Source: Setophaga petechia (lineage: Eukaryota > Chordata > Aves > Passeriformes > Parulidae). Taken from it: a stretch of DNA of 64,000 nucleotides. Every line of letters begins with the position of its first letter. The first letter of the stretch is position 1. The DNA is taken from assembly GCA_024362935.1 (NCBI GenBank), contig JANCRA010000032.1, positions 7,107,440-7,171,439 of the forward strand, in the 5' to 3' direction. Below are positions 52,401-62,685 of the stretch, piece after piece. Both the position numbers and the translations under genes were made by a program. The notes below the pieces were generated by a model. That model did no database searches and had not been told where the DNA came from. It saw nothing but the letters and a program-made list of their open reading frames with translations.

Positions 52401-55400
52401 AGGCATAGGTTATAACAACTAGTGTTTATCACCAGGTTTTTCATGCATGCATTTTCTTATTTAACCATTTGTAATTTTGTAATTGCAGTTAGCTCTTTCA
52501 CTGGTCATCTATACTATGCAAAAAATATGCAAAAATTATAAAATAAAGCATGTACAGAAAAATGTACTATTCAGAATTATGCAGTCAGAGAAACAGGTAA
52601 GGTTTTAAAAATAGTTAACACAGGTTTTAATAAAATACCATCATCTTATTCTATAAGCAGCACATTACTCTATTTCAATTTTCTGTATATTTAATGTACC
52701 AATTGATTCAGTTGTGTCTCTGAAAGCACTGCATTTTACCTTTTATGTATGAGATCTTATACAGAAGTACAAAGCTGCTAACTATAATTATACCACCATA
52801 AATCACATTTCCTCTGGTCAGATTACAACCAACCAAATAAAAGTGTAAGCATGAAGATATGAGACAAAAATGGTTCCCATTCTTTTCCCACAAAATATTA
52901 GAGGAGTATTTCCTGGGAAAAAAGGTCAGTTGGATTTCTTCCAATTAGTGCCAATGGATACTCCAGTGACCCAACTGAAAGTTAAAGAATGAAATCAACT
53001 GTCAAAAAATTTAAACCTGTTGTTCCAATGAACATATACATCTACACTGCCTGTCAGGTACCTAATCTTCCCAAGATGTGTCTTTTATTTAGTTTAGCTT
53101 GTTTCCAGTAGGGGTTAAAATGTGTACTCACATGACATCTGGCTGCAAGGTAGCGACATGCCTCATATAACTGGAAGAAAAGTTTCATACACATCAGTTA
53201 TACAGAGAGAATGTGTTTGCTTACACTGCCCAAGTCCCTTTTGCTCTCTCCTTTTTCAGTACTATGGCTTCTTCATCCCTTTCACCACCAAAAGTCCTTC
53301 CTGACCAAGCCTGTAACCTTTCTCTACTATTAAATTCTCAAAGGACACTTACTTGACTCTTGTCTTTACCACTTGTCATCAGAGCAGAAGGAAAATTGAA
53401 ACAACTATATCTGAAGTGACAATCCACCTTCCCATACCTGCATACCTGCTGCAGTTACATGCTCAGACCCCTTCTTTTTTCTGTGACCCTGTCTGTGGAC
53501 AGTGCTATAAACCTGCCCAATTGAACACAGGGCATTATAAATTAAATAATGCAGCTTTCTTAATTACTTTTCTTACTGTGATGGTGAAGAAGTCACTGTG
53601 GTTAGCAGCAGAGCTTTAAAAGAGTGGCAACAGTAGCCTGTCTTTGACCAAAATGACTTACCTTATCCAGCTTCCGTGATCGAAGGGCGTGTGCTGCCCT
53701 GTGATACTGAGCTGTTAGGTAAAGACACTGGGCCAGCCAGTAGATATCCTGTGGTTCCTCTAAAGTAAAAGAACAAAGTATAAACCATTGCTTTACCATA
53801 TAGCTTCAAATATTTTAATACAGAATGTTCACTTTTGCTTCACTAGAGAAGTATCTTCCCCCTACTCTAACATCTGACTGAATTACAAAATTTTATTTAT
53901 AAATATGTATAAAGTACGTACAGCATTTATCAGTGAGAGATTAAAATGAAAAGATAATCAGATTTTTACTTTAAAGTGCACCTCAGATGGTGCACTTGAC
54001 AGTGAATACAAAGAATGTCACAATAGAGATGTGTCATGAGAAGGAGACAACAATGACACAGATTAAAAAAGCAGTAGTTGCAGGTTACCCTGCTCTTGGA
54101 CACAGGGCAGAAAAAACCAAGCCATACATGTGTCTCTCAATAAAAAGATCAGTAGGAGTCTAACAACAGTGAAGACACTAGACATTCATATCTGGGAGCT
54201 GCAATTTCAGAAGCACAGTTTAGTACCCTCGTCTACCTCACTGGCAACCAAAGCCTTTGTGGGATTGAGTCCCTGGGATGACTTTAAGAAGTGTAAGTGC
54301 CAGTGGCCATGGGCAGCATCGACTCCCTCTCAGTGTAAACACACTTTGTACTTGTCACCAGGGCAACCCTGAGTCCTGGGGGATACCACCATGGTCTCGG
54401 GTTGCTCTCGTTTTTTTGTTTCTTAAGTGAAGCAAACCTTAAAGTTTTTTCAAACATGATTTTTAATACAAAGTTCAAAAGTCAAGGAAGATGAGCTCTG
54501 CTCTATTTAGGAAAACGGCACTCCAAAGATCACAAAAATGCACTTAAACCAAACTCAAAATGTCAATATTTGGCCATACAGCACTAAAACCCCACCAAAA
54601 CACAACACTATCAGAAAGAAGTTAATAAAATACAATGGAAAAATTGATCACTTACCATGAGAGAGTGAAGCTACTTTGTCAGCCCAAAACAGGGCACTTT
54701 GATACTGTTGCTGTAAAAGCACAATAGAAATAATTAGTATCCTTCGAGGTTGGCTTTTCTGAATAATTTTGAAATACATTGTACATCAGGAAGATTCAAT
54801 ATCTTGTGCATGTAGTCTGAATGAACGGTGATTCATATTTCAGATCCTTGTGACATAAAAAAAGTAGTTCAAAAGGGCCAATACAGGTATGTTTGACCAA
54901 AAGTTATGTGCGGTGTAAGTATGGCAATAGGTCATTAGTTGAATTGTCATCACTGGAAAAGTAGCAAGAATACCCACCTCCAGTTTAAAAAATGCTACAT
55001 TTTAGAAAAAAGACAATATTATGTATAAAAAAGGGCACGAAAATTCGTTCAGGTAACTTCAGCAGCACCAGCTCTGATGAAGAAATGTTCATTCTCCAGT
55101 CAAGATGCTTCAACTTTACATGAATCCATAGTGCCTGCATGCACTTCTCTTTATTCTTGGATACACATTTTCACTCTTGAGAGTCCAGTTTGGCAGAAGT
55201 GAGTGAATTAGGTAGGAGTGGTGGCAACCAGAGATCAGACAAAAGCAGAATTTGCAGATATATCCCACGGACACAGCTAAAGCCGCCACCAGATTTGGGG
55301 TGCCAGGCAAAATCTCACAGAACTGGCTGGGATTATCTCCTGAGATCATCACCAGGCATTCTTGCTTTTCCTTTTTATCCCAGCCCATGCAATGAAGCCT

Positions 55401-57598
55401 AATATGATTCCAGGATATGCTGGGCACTTAACAAACACCCTGCCATTGCAAGGATTTGTAAGACTTTACAAGAGCATGTAGCAAGAAGACAAGAGGGAAT
55501 GTATTAAAACTGAAAAAGAGATGTTTAGATATTAGGAGGAAGTTCTTTGCTGTGAGAGTGGTGAGGCACTGGAACACACTGCTCAGATAAACTGTGGATG
55601 CCCCATCCCTGCAAGTGTCCAAGGCCAGGTTGGATGAGGCTCTGAGCAGCCTGTTCCAGTGGAAGGTGTCCCTGCCCCTGGCAGGGGGCTGAACCAGATG
55701 TTCTTTATGGTCCCTTTCAACCCAAACCACTCTGTGGCTCTCTGAAGACTGAGCAAGCCTTGATGGCTTCTCTCCTCTCCTGCACCATCGCAGCTGTGGA
55801 GTTTGGTCAGAACCTCAGAGATTGGTTTGTGCTTTTGGAGGACAGCTCTGGCAGTCTGCTCTGACATGCACACACTGATGGTATCCCAGACCTCATAAAG
55901 CACTACACCACCTCAGTGGACTCTTCTATCATGTGTTCCTACATTTCCTACTTGATGGGGATTAATAATACCCAGCAAATTTGTCAAGAGAATAGTTTTG
56001 TTTCAATCTGCACTCCCAAGGGGGAAAAAAAATCTACAAAAACCCACAAAGCAACCCTCCCACACATTTAGCAGCTATCTACAAGAAAAGAGATTTAAAT
56101 TATTACCTCAACACCACAAAAGAAAGGCACAATCCAGGCATACAAGGCACTGCATGACTTCTGCTGAGCACTTTTACAGTACTACAGGATGACACATTAT
56201 TACACAAAAAAGCAATTTTATGCTCCTCCTGCTGCCCCTTCCTCAGAAGTGCATGGCTGTGTGGCAAAACAGCATGGTGAAAGAGTTTAACAGAAATGAG
56301 AACAGCAAACCAAACCAATCAAACCCACCAAATTCACTTAGGTCCCTAATCAGCCTTTCAGTCAGACTTGTTGGCCACACAGAGAAATGCCTTAGCTGAT
56401 TTAAGGGGTGTGCTTTTCTCAGCAGTGATGCCTGCACCAAGTCTGAACTGGAAGAAGAGCAGTTTGAAACTGCTCACCATCAAACTCAGCACCTCAGTTT
56501 GATGCTACATTTAACATAATTTATTTATGCATTTTTCCTTTTTTTTTTTCTTCTTTTTCTTGCCCTGCAGCAACATAATTGCTGAATCCATCAACAAATG
56601 AAAACAACCCTGCCCTCCTACGAGCCGTCTGCAGCACTGCAGGAGTGTGATGGGCAGCTTAATCACCAGGTAGGGAATCACAGAATGGTCTGGCTCAGAA
56701 GAGATCTTAAAGATTGTCTAGTTCTGACCTGCCAGGGCCAGATACACCTCCCACTAGACCAGGCTGCTCAAAGCCTCATCCAGCCAGGCCTTGGACACTT
56801 CCAAGGATGGGGCATCCACAGCTTCTCTGGGCATCCTGTTTCAAGTTCCACCCTCACAGTAAGGAATTTCTTCCTAATATCTAATCTAAACCTAACTCCT
56901 CTTAGTTTGAATCCATTCCCCCTTGTAACGATCACAGAATCATTAAGGCTGGAAAAGACATCCAAGATAATCAAGTCCGAGCTTTGCCAGAACCCACCAT
57001 ACTCAATAAACTATACCACCGAGAGCCATGTCCACTTGCAAGAAGGGTGACTGCCCCACTGCCCTGGGAAGTCGGTTCCAATGCCTAATCACCATTTCAG
57101 CGAAGAGATTTTTTTCTTCTGATGTCCAACCTGAGCCAGCCCGGGTGCGATAGAGGCCATTTCCCCCTGCCTTAGGCAGGCACGGCCCAGCTTGCACAAC
57201 CCGAGGGCGGGATCCTGCAAATACGCCTTCGCTACACAGCGGCCCCACGGCGGCTCCCCTCCTCCTTCTCCACACGAGGGAGAGGCCAGGAAAACACACC
57301 GGGAGGCCCCGGCTCCCGCTGGACACCCACAGGCGGCTCTTCCGGCCCGCCGCACCCCGGTGTGACTGCCGCTCCTTCCCCTTCAGGGAGAACGGGGCAC
57401 CATCACAAATTCACGCCCTCTCCGCCGCTGCAGAGGCCGGCACCGCTCCCCGGCCTCCCTTTCTGCGGGAGCCACGCCGAGCGCGGTTTTTCCTCGAGGA
57501 AGACCCGTGGCGCTGCCGCCCCTTCCCCAGCAGCCCCGCTGGGCGCTCACCTGGTCGATGTAGTGGCGCACTCGCTTCCTGAGCCGTTCCAGGTTCAT
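36716..57598 (-). CDS. CDC16: CDC16 (APC6), anaphase-promoting complex TPR subunit (complete, 18 coding exons)
   Basis: The coding sequence joins 57551-57598, 54656-54710, 53662-53759, 53132-53170, 52178-52318, 50656-50815, 49930-50024, 49170-49303, 48040-48119, 46432-46481, 45694-45767, 43686-43811, 42207-42359, 41536-41599, 41013-41074, 38741-38876, 38083-38173 and 36716-36981 on the minus strand: 1872 nt, 623 residues plus TGA (human 620). All introns are GT-AG and in phase. CDC16 is a homodimeric TPR superhelix in the scaffold of APC/C, the E3 ubiquitin ligase that targets cyclin B and securin, and its N-terminal TPRs hold CDC26. TPR signatures are visible throughout, such as IYWLAQCLYLTAQYHRAAHAL, seen here in parts as YWLAQCLYL and YHRAAHAL, AWIAYGHSFAVESEHDQA and ASTYSAIGYIHSLMGNFE. 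The acidic tail ETFEIEMNESDMMLETS is unchanged from human. I see no break or missing block. Confidence 0.98.
38083..38173 (-). CDS. CDC16: CDC16 coding exon 17 (residues 506-536)
   Basis: Encodes ALGLRRDDTFSVTMLGHCIE and MYIGDSEAYI, the last TPR. Acceptor AATAG, donor GTAAGT. Confidence 0.95.
38741..38876 (-). CDS. CDC16: CDC16 coding exon 16 (residues 460-505)
   Basis: Encodes KYEEALEYHRQALVLIPQNA and STYSAIGYIHSLMGNFESA, ending DYFHT: two canonical TPRs. Acceptor TAACAG, donor GTACGT. Confidence 0.96.
40437..40479. repeat. (TA)n microsatellite
   Basis: About 21 perfect TA units preceded by a short TG run. It lies in CDC16 intron 15. Confidence 0.97.
41013..41074 (-). CDS. CDC16: CDC16 coding exon 15 (residues 440-460)
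   Basis: Encodes VTVDKWEPLLNNLGHVCRKL, identical to human. Acceptor TTGCAG, donor GTAAGC. Confidence 0.95.
41536..41599 (-). CDS. CDC16: CDC16 coding exon 14 (residues 418-439)
   Basis: Encodes WKTAEKWFLDALEKIKAIG and NE. The split codon at the exon 13/14 junction reads Asp418, where human has Glu, a conservative change. Donor GTATTT. Confidence 0.95.
42207..42359 (-). CDS. CDC16: CDC16 coding exon 13 (residues 367-418)
   Basis: Encodes CHLPMLYIGLEYGLTNNSK through VGVVAFQNG, two TPR units as in human. Acceptor TTTTAG, donor GTAAGC. Confidence 0.95.
43050..43615 (+). mobile_element. Solo LTR (ERVK-type) in CDC16 intron 12
   Basis: The element begins TGTTGG and ends CCAATA, an inverted terminal pair with one mismatch (CCAACA expected). 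It is flanked on both sides by GATGTA (43044-43049 and 43616-43621), a 6-bp target-site duplication. A polyadenylation signal AATAAA lies at 43546-43551. There is no internal retroviral sequence, so it is a solo LTR of 566 bp. It is antisense to CDC16 and begins 70 bp from the exon 12 donor. Confidence 0.8.
43686..43811 (-). CDS. CDC16: CDC16 coding exon 12 (residues 325-367)
   Basis: Encodes KATTLERTYGPAWIAYGHSF through AAYFTAAQLMKG. The donor GG/GTCTGT is weak, and a solo LTR starts 70 bp further along the intron. Confidence 0.95.
45694..45767 (-). CDS. CDC16: CDC16 coding exon 11 (residues 301-325)
   Basis: Encodes VSWFAVGCYYLMVGHKNEHA followed by RRYL, a TPR identical to human. Acceptor TGTAG, donor GTAATT. 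Confidence 0.95.
46048..46180 (+). mobile_element. CR1 LINE fragment, decayed
   Basis: GTGATAGGATGGGAAGCAAT followed by GGGTACAAGTTGCAACATGA and AAAAGGTTGCTCAGAGA resemble the CR1 3' part upstream of its end. The terminal repeat is missing. It lies in CDC16 intron 10. Confidence 0.7.
46432..46481 (-). CDS. CDC16: CDC16 coding exon 10 (residues 284-300)
   Basis: A 50-nt exon encoding ELFYLSHKLVDLYPNNP. Acceptor TATGTAG, donor GTAAGT. Confidence 0.95.
48040..48119 (-). CDS. CDC16: CDC16 coding exon 9 (residues 257-284)
   Basis: Encodes VMEKDPFHANCLPVHIGTL and VELNKAN. The reading phase fixes the acceptor at TTTTAG, not the AG two bases further on. Donor GTAAGG. Confidence 0.94.
49170..49303 (-). 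CDS. CDC16: CDC16 coding exon 8 (residues 213-257)
   Basis: Encodes YNKPSETLIPESVDGLQENL through YNCDFKMCYKLTS. Acceptor TTTCAG. The donor is GTAAGT, leaving split Val257. Confidence 0.95.
49930..50024 (-). CDS. CDC16: CDC16 coding exon 7 (residues 181-212)
   Basis: Encodes EKELLESLPL and EEQELLHFLFENKLKK. It has one residue more than human in the TEEEQELL stretch (human NEEQELL). Acceptor TGTAG, donor GTAAGT. Confidence 0.95.
50656..50815 (-). CDS. CDC16: CDC16 coding exon 6 (residues 128-181)
   Basis: Encodes IKSSICLLRGKIYDALDN through LLTSHHMLTAQE. Acceptor CACCAG. The donor GAAG/GTCTGG is weak. Phase 1 out. Confidence 0.95.
52178..52318 (-). CDS. CDC16: CDC16 coding exon 5 (residues 81-127)
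   Basis: Encodes YAAKEHQQALDILDMEEP through DWEMSQSS. A few substitutions against human lie in the loop around residues 114-120. Acceptor GGTTAG, donor GTAAGT. Confidence 0.96.
53132..53170 (-). CDS. CDC16: CDC16 coding exon 4 (residues 68-80)
   Basis: A 39-nt micro-exon encoding LYEACRYLAARCH, identical to human. Acceptor CTTCCAG, donor GTGAGT, phase 0 both sides. Confidence 0.95.
53662..53759 (-). CDS. CDC16: CDC16 coding exon 3 (residues 35-67)
   Basis: Encodes EEPQDIYWLAQCLYLTAQ and ALRSRKLDK, essentially identical to human. Acceptor CTTTAG, donor GTAAGT. Confidence 0.96.
54656..54710 (-). CDS. CDC16: CDC16 coding exon 2 (residues 17-35)
   Basis: Encodes QQYQSALFWADKVASLSH, completing the first TPR. 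Acceptor TTTACAG, donor GTAAGT. Phase 0 in, phase 1 out. Confidence 0.96.
55460..55745 (+). mobile_element. CR1 LINE 3' fragment
   Basis: Clear CR1 signatures: ATTAGGAGGAAGTTCTTTGC, GTGAGGCACTGGAACACACT, GGCCAGGTTGGATGAGGCTC and TTTCAACCCAAACCACTCTG. It lies in CDC16 intron 1, antisense. Confidence 0.93.
56676..56931 (-). mobile_element. CR1 LINE 3' fragment (first of an adjacent pair)
   Basis: Plus-strand AATCACAGAATGGTCTGGCT, CTCCCACTAGACCAGGCTGC and TCCATTCCCCCTTGTAA mark an antisense CR1 3' end. It directly abuts a second CR1 in the same orientation. It lies in CDC16 intron 1. Confidence 0.92.
56932..57140 (-). mobile_element. CR1 LINE 3' fragment (second of an adjacent pair)
   Basis: A new CR1 3' end starts with GATCACAGAATCATTAAGGC, followed by the antisense body AGGGTGACTGCCCCACTGCC and TTCTTCTGATGTCCAACCTG. 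It belongs to a different subfamily from its neighbour. It runs to the edge of the CDC16 CpG island. Confidence 0.88.
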
Positions 57599-57790
57599 CC
57601 TCCCTCCTTCCCGGTCTCCCTCCCGCGCCGCCCTGGATGCCGGAGCCGCCGAGGGACCGCGGGCCGCCCGCCGGTGCAGCGCCCAAACCCGCCCCCCGCC
57701 TTCCCTCCCTCCCTCCCGGAAACAGCGCCCCGAGCGCGGCGTTCCGGGAGCGCTGAGGCCGCCCGGGACATCCCCCCAGTGCCTCCGCAC
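57135..57790. promoter_or_regulatory. CpG island and promoter region of CDC16
   Basis: A G+C- and CpG-rich block covers CDC16 exon 1, the start of intron 1 and about 190 bp upstream of the ATG at 57598. There is no TATA box. An ETS-like core (TTTCCGG on the minus strand) lies near 57716-57722 upstream of the ATG, and CTTCCGG lies near 57339 inside intron 1. CR1 fragments sit close to both edges. Confidence 0.78.
57551..57598 (-). CDS. CDC16: CDC16 coding exon 1 (residues 1-16)
   Basis: Encodes MNLERLRKRVRHYIDQ, matching the start of human CDC16. It lies in a CpG island, and the donor is GTGAGC. An upstream in-frame open stretch exists, but the conserved MNLERL methionine at 57598 is the start used in other vertebrates. 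Confidence 0.95.
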
Positions 57791-57894
57791 GCCCTAAATA
57801 AACATGTGCTGGAACTTTTCTTTACGGTCCGTACTGTGGAGAGAGAGAAATTTATGGTGAGGGGCTTCTTCACAGTTTCGAAGTGAAAGATTGT

Positions 57895-58150
57895 CCGTGG
57901 AATGAGGCCCCAGGGAATGACCTGGAGCTGAGTCAGGGGAGGTTTAGGTTGGATATCAGGAGAAGCTTCTTCACCCAGAGTGTGGCTGGGCACTGGAACA
58001 GCTCCCCAGGGAAGTGGCCTCAGCACCAAGCCTGACGGAGCTCCAGAAGCTTTTGGACAGGGTGTGTCTCTTGGGGACGTGCAGGGCCGGGGTTTGGGCT
58101 CCATGATCCTTGTGGGTCCCGTCCAGCTCAGCACACTCTGTGGTTCCATG
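57895..58150 (+). mobile_element. CR1 LINE 3' fragment
   Basis: GGAGGTTTAGGTTGGATATC, GGCACTGGAACAGCTCCCCA and TGTGGTTCCATGATG mark a plus-strand CR1. It is GC-rich and relatively well preserved. It starts about 300 bp upstream of the CDC16 ATG. Confidence 0.92.
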
Positions 58151-58795
58151 ATGTCTCCGCCAGGGCTTCTACAGGGATCTGCTACCCTGAGAGCCCATTC
58201 GGCTGCTGCAGCCTTGTGGTGAAAGTGCCCCCTCAGGACTTTGCAGGGATGGGGGATGGTGTGTCGGGAGGTTTTCTGTGAATCCTGCATCTCCCAGGCA
58301 GTTTTGGTGTCACACAGATTAAGGAGTCATCCACTAGGACACTGCTGAAACATGTCAGCTTTCACTTCTGAAACCCAAGTAATGTGAACCATTAAAATGC
58401 CTGATTTGAAGTAATTCAGGTGTTGGCCAATACTTCTTGGAGCAGGTATGCATGGGACACGAGGAAGAATCACCTGTGTTTGTTTCCATGGAGAAGGCAG
58501 TCTTGTGTCAAGGTTACAGTGTGGAGAAGGCCACAAAGGTGGCAGCTGGTCACAAGCAAACAGTCTCTGAGGAAAATGGATCCATGTGCCCTTCCTTGAA
58601 TTACTTGCAGTAGCTGCACTTTGATGTAAAACTGTTTGATTTTCGTGATTTCCTCCAGTTATTAGGTCAGCTTTTCACCTCACACTGTGTCACCTTTGGG
58701 GAACCAATTCTCCTCTGGTGCCACTGAGTGTGTGTACTGCAGAAGACAGATATTTGTGCCTGCTGTAAAGCATAAATTTATTCTGAGTTGGTTTG

Positions 58796-58925
58796 GTTTT
58801 TATTGTTTTTGGTTGGGGTTTTTTGGGGTTTTTTTTGTTTGTTTGTTTGTTTGTTTGGGGTTTTTTTGTTTGTTTTTTTTTTGTTGTTGTTGTTTTTTTG
58901 CTTGGTTGGTTGGTGTTTTTTTTAA
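58796..58925 (+). repeat. T/G-rich low-complexity tract
   Basis: Contains (TTTG)n at about 58838-58858, several GGGG runs separated by T-runs, (GTT)n and (TTGG)n. The plus strand has almost no A or C. Confidence 0.95.
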
Positions 58926-59507
58926 CTCAACTGCATTTGTAGGACTGCTACTTTTTCATATTTTGGTAACCAGCATCTTGGGGAAAGCAAAATCCTTGTT
59001 CATTTTTTCAATAGATCACATAATGAAGAAACTAATCCATGTGGCAGTGGTTTCTTTAGATCCAACAGTCACATCTAGTGAGGGTTATTATCACATTCAA
59101 CTTCCCTAAAGACGATTTCTGGGTGTGAAAATACCTTCCATGACAGGATGCAATCAAGCTTTTGTACCTACAGTTTTCTCAGAAATTGTGGCTTGTAATG
59201 AGTACTACCATTCCACTCATTGCATTTGTTGGTTTAAAATCCTCTTTGAAATCAGTATGGAAATGACAGCATATGTATTCATCAGCTTGTTGGTCTGTCT
59301 GTGTACAACAAAAGATATTTGAGTGAGATTTTGATAACATTTAGAAACTGCTGAGTGGTGGAGCCCATGAGTTTTCCTATGTGGCACATTTCCCTCTTTG
59401 ACCAGGTGTAATAATAACTCACCAGAGATCAGTGGTTTCTATTCAGTGTGAGACATCAAGGTAGCAAACTGCAGTAATTCAGAGAGAACAAGATAAATTT
59501 AAAAATC

Positions 59508-59760
59508 ATACAATCATACACTAGTTTGGGTTGGAAGGGACCTCCAAAGATCATCAAGTTCTAGCCCCTCTGCCAGAGGCAGGGATACTTTCCACTAGAC
59601 CAGGTTGCTCAAAGTCCCATCCAACTTTAGCTTGAGCGTTTCCAGCGATGGAGCATCCACAACTTCTCTGGGCAACGTGTTCCCATGCCTCACCACCCTC
59701 ATCATAAAATGTTTCTTCCTTATATCTAGTCTGAATCTGCCCTCTTTTAGTTTAAATATC
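59508..59760 (-). mobile_element. CR1 LINE 3' fragment
   Basis: ACAATCATACACTAGTTTGG, TTGGAAGGGACCTCCAAAGA, TCCACTAGACCAGGTTGCTC and TTTCTTCCTTATATCTAGTC mark an antisense CR1 3' end. Confidence 0.93.
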
Positions 59761-60936
59761 TCAGTAGAGAAACTGAGTTTGAAACTTCATGAAATGCAGA
59801 ACAAAAAAAAAAAAGAAATAAAATATGAAAATTAGGAGTTGGTGCTAACCAGTAAGATAGAAATCTTGGCTGGGGAAGAAAAAAAAGATGCACAGGAAGT
59901 GTGGGGGTTGGAAGAGAAACAAATGCTCTTGCTGGGGATGGGTGACAGTTATGAGCAGCTGTGGTCACCAGGAGCTGCTCTGAAGCACAGAGAGGACCTG
60001 TCATCTGTAGGATCTTGGAGTGGTGCAGGGAATGCTCTATCAACGTGAGGAAACAGGTACAGAAATGTACATAGAGAGTGTTATTTCTCCTTTAGCATCT
60101 GTCTAGTTCTTACATTGTCAAAGCAGAGTACATCATCTCACGCTGCTCCCTAACATATGTTATATGCTGCTTTTTTATATTTCTCTGAAAATTTATCTCA
60201 TCTGTGTGAGCTATTTCTGGGTCTGGAGCTCAGAGAAATAGTTGCTTAAGCTATGCTGGGGGGCTACAGCAGTGTGGCCCTGGGAGGTCTGCTCAGGTGG
60301 GCTCCAGCCCTGTTTCTTCAACAGGAAGCTGCTCTGACATCAGCTCTCATGGAGTAGCTGGTCATTCAAAGACAGCACCCTTATGGACAGACTCCATCAT
60401 TTTGCTCCTTCCCTGGGAGTTATGTAGGTGTGTGAGCAAATAGATGGGGCTGACACATCATGTTGTGAACAGCAAGATCTTTGTGAAGTGGTGGTTGAGG
60501 CTTAAAAATTACTTTAGAAGTGAAAAAAGGAAATTTTGAATCTTATGTAGTTTCAAATAATACGTAAGTTTCTCTTTCGGGTTCAAAATCAGTAGAGAGC
60601 AAAACTACTGTAATGGTTAAGTGGTGTTGACATACCTACTGCTTTGCTTAATAATACTTTTGACAGTGGTGAGGTTATGGAGAGTCAGTTAAAACAAGCT
60701 GATTTAAAAATTTGCGCTCAGGTATCTTAAATCTTGACAGGAAGTGGAAGGCTCCACAGTCATAGTAAGAATTTCTTTCTTTGAGGAAGTTCCTATATTT
60801 TTATCTACTTTTAGCTATCTTCTTTCTTCTGTTCTAAAAATACCTGTAGACATGGTATGTGCTGGTGCTATCACATAGCTTCTTCCTGCTGCTTTTAAAT
60901 TACTGTTTCCAAGTCAGTTTGATGCTTGCATGTTTC

Positions 60937-61032
60937 ATAGAATCACAGAACAATTCAGGTTGGAGAGGACTTTTGAGATCATCTATTTGCAATCTCCCTG
61001 GCACATGCAGGGTCACCTTCCACCAGACCAGG
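60937..61032 (-). mobile_element. CR1 LINE 3' fragment, short
   Basis: CATAGAATCACAGAACAATT, then TTGGAGAGGACTTTTGAGAT and CACCAGACCAGG, the first hundred or so bases of an antisense CR1 3' end. Confidence 0.88.
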
Positions 61033-62285
61033 TAAACTTGATCAAGTAAAAGTGTGTGTTTGCTTTCAGTTTGTGCATGAAAAAATGTCTTCTTTGATAT
61101 TGGAAAGTGTCCTTGCTTCTGGCTTGAGTACTGTAACTGAAGTGAGGCCTCTGAAATGGAGGTGTGTATTGAGCTGGGAGAAGTTCTCTCTGAAATAGCC
61201 CAGAAGCAGGTGTCAATCCTTCTGGAAGGTTTCAGAGGCAGCCCCTAACTCAGCTATTTTGTTCAGGTAAGTGGAAAAAGTGAGTGACCATCTGCTGCCC
61301 TCATTCTGAAGTTTTTCTTCTTCATCCCTGCAACCCCAAACCCATGTGTTCTCTTGTTTCCAATGTTGTGTACAAGAACTACAGACATGCCAAGGGACAG
61401 CCCTTGGCAGTCCCCACTTTACAGAGGCAGAATATCTGAATTGCTCCCATGGAGTGTGACTCTCCCTCAGCTGCATGCAGCATGGCTAAACTTGGAAAAA
61501 GGTATTATTTTGATTTTCAGTGGGTCTAAAAAAATTGATTTAGGAAATGGACTGAACTTGATCCACTGTGGAAACCTGTGGCATGCATGGAAGCGGAGGA
61601 TGATGGAAAGGAAAGCAGTTGTCTTTATCTTGTCTCCTACCAGCATTCTTTAATTATCTTACAGAATTCTTGCCTTTTCATACAGAAATTTTGTCATTTC
61701 TTCTAAGCTTATTAGCATGATATTTCTGTACCTGAACTTCTGTTATTTGATTGCTCATGATGAACTGCATGAGCTGTCAAAAACACAATCTGCAATTAAA
61801 GTGAGGCCTTTAAATTTCCACCTTCTTATTTTAGTTTGGCTTACACAGCTGCTGTAAATCAGGCTGCTTCTTCCAAACATCTTTCATCCCACTAGTCACT
61901 ATCAAGCAAGTCTGACAGGTCTCCCAAAGCAGAGTCAGTTTCTGCAAGTTTTGTGGAAGTCAGTGTCAAGATTAGAGAGACATGGACAGACTAGTACCCC
62001 CTTTCCCTCAAGGAAGGCTATACCTCCAGCCAAGGAGTTACCTGCTCTATTTGGCCTGCCAAGAGCCCAGTGAGGATGTGCATGGCTCAGGATCACAACT
62101 GGAGATTGTGTCAGAAGGCTACAAGGACATGGGAGGACAGGGACTAGAGTTACTATGGAGAAAGAAGCTGGGGCTTGGCAAAAATATTTGGGGGCCACAT
62201 GAGTTGGTCAATAAAAAACCAGCCTTTGTGAGTTTGCTGCTCATAGAACATTGCTTGTCCTGCAGTTATTTAGATGATGCAAACC

Positions 62286-62685
62286 TGTGGCAGTGTTCAC
62301 AGGGGGTCCCAGGATGAGGGAAGAGATGAGAATCTGACTCCATGTTTCAGAAGGCTGATTTATTATTTTATGATATATATATTATATTAAAAGAAAATTA
62401 TATATTAAAACTATACTAAAAGAATAGAAGAAAGCACTTCATCAGAAGGCTAGCAAGGAATAGAAAGGAATGATAATAAAATCTTGTGACTGACCAGAGA
62501 GTCTGAGACAGCTGGACTGTGATTGGCCATTAATTAAAAACAACCACATGAGTCCAATCAAAGATTCACCTGTTGCATTCCACAGCAGCAGACAATTATT
62601 GCTTACATTTTGTTTCTGAGGCCTCTCAGCTTCTCAGGAGAAAAGATCCTAATGAAAGGATTTTTCATAAAATATGTCTATGACA
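62286..62685 (-). mobile_element. Solo LTR (ERVK-type, songbird), 400 bp
   Basis: Read on the minus strand it begins TGTCATAGACATATTTTATG and ends CCCTGTGAACACTGCCACA, so it has TG...CA ends. Perfect 6-bp flanks CAAACC lie at 62280-62285 and 62686-62691. AATAAA on the minus strand (62364-62359) serves as the LTR polyadenylation signal. I recognise this LTR as highly repeated in songbird genomes. It has no internal coding region. Confidence 0.85.

Noticed and set aside
57362..58290. Open frames of 174 to 231 codons on both strands around CDC16 exon 1.
   Set aside because: They combine CpG-island sequence with a CR1 fragment. Only the MNLERL frame at 57551-57598 is conserved.
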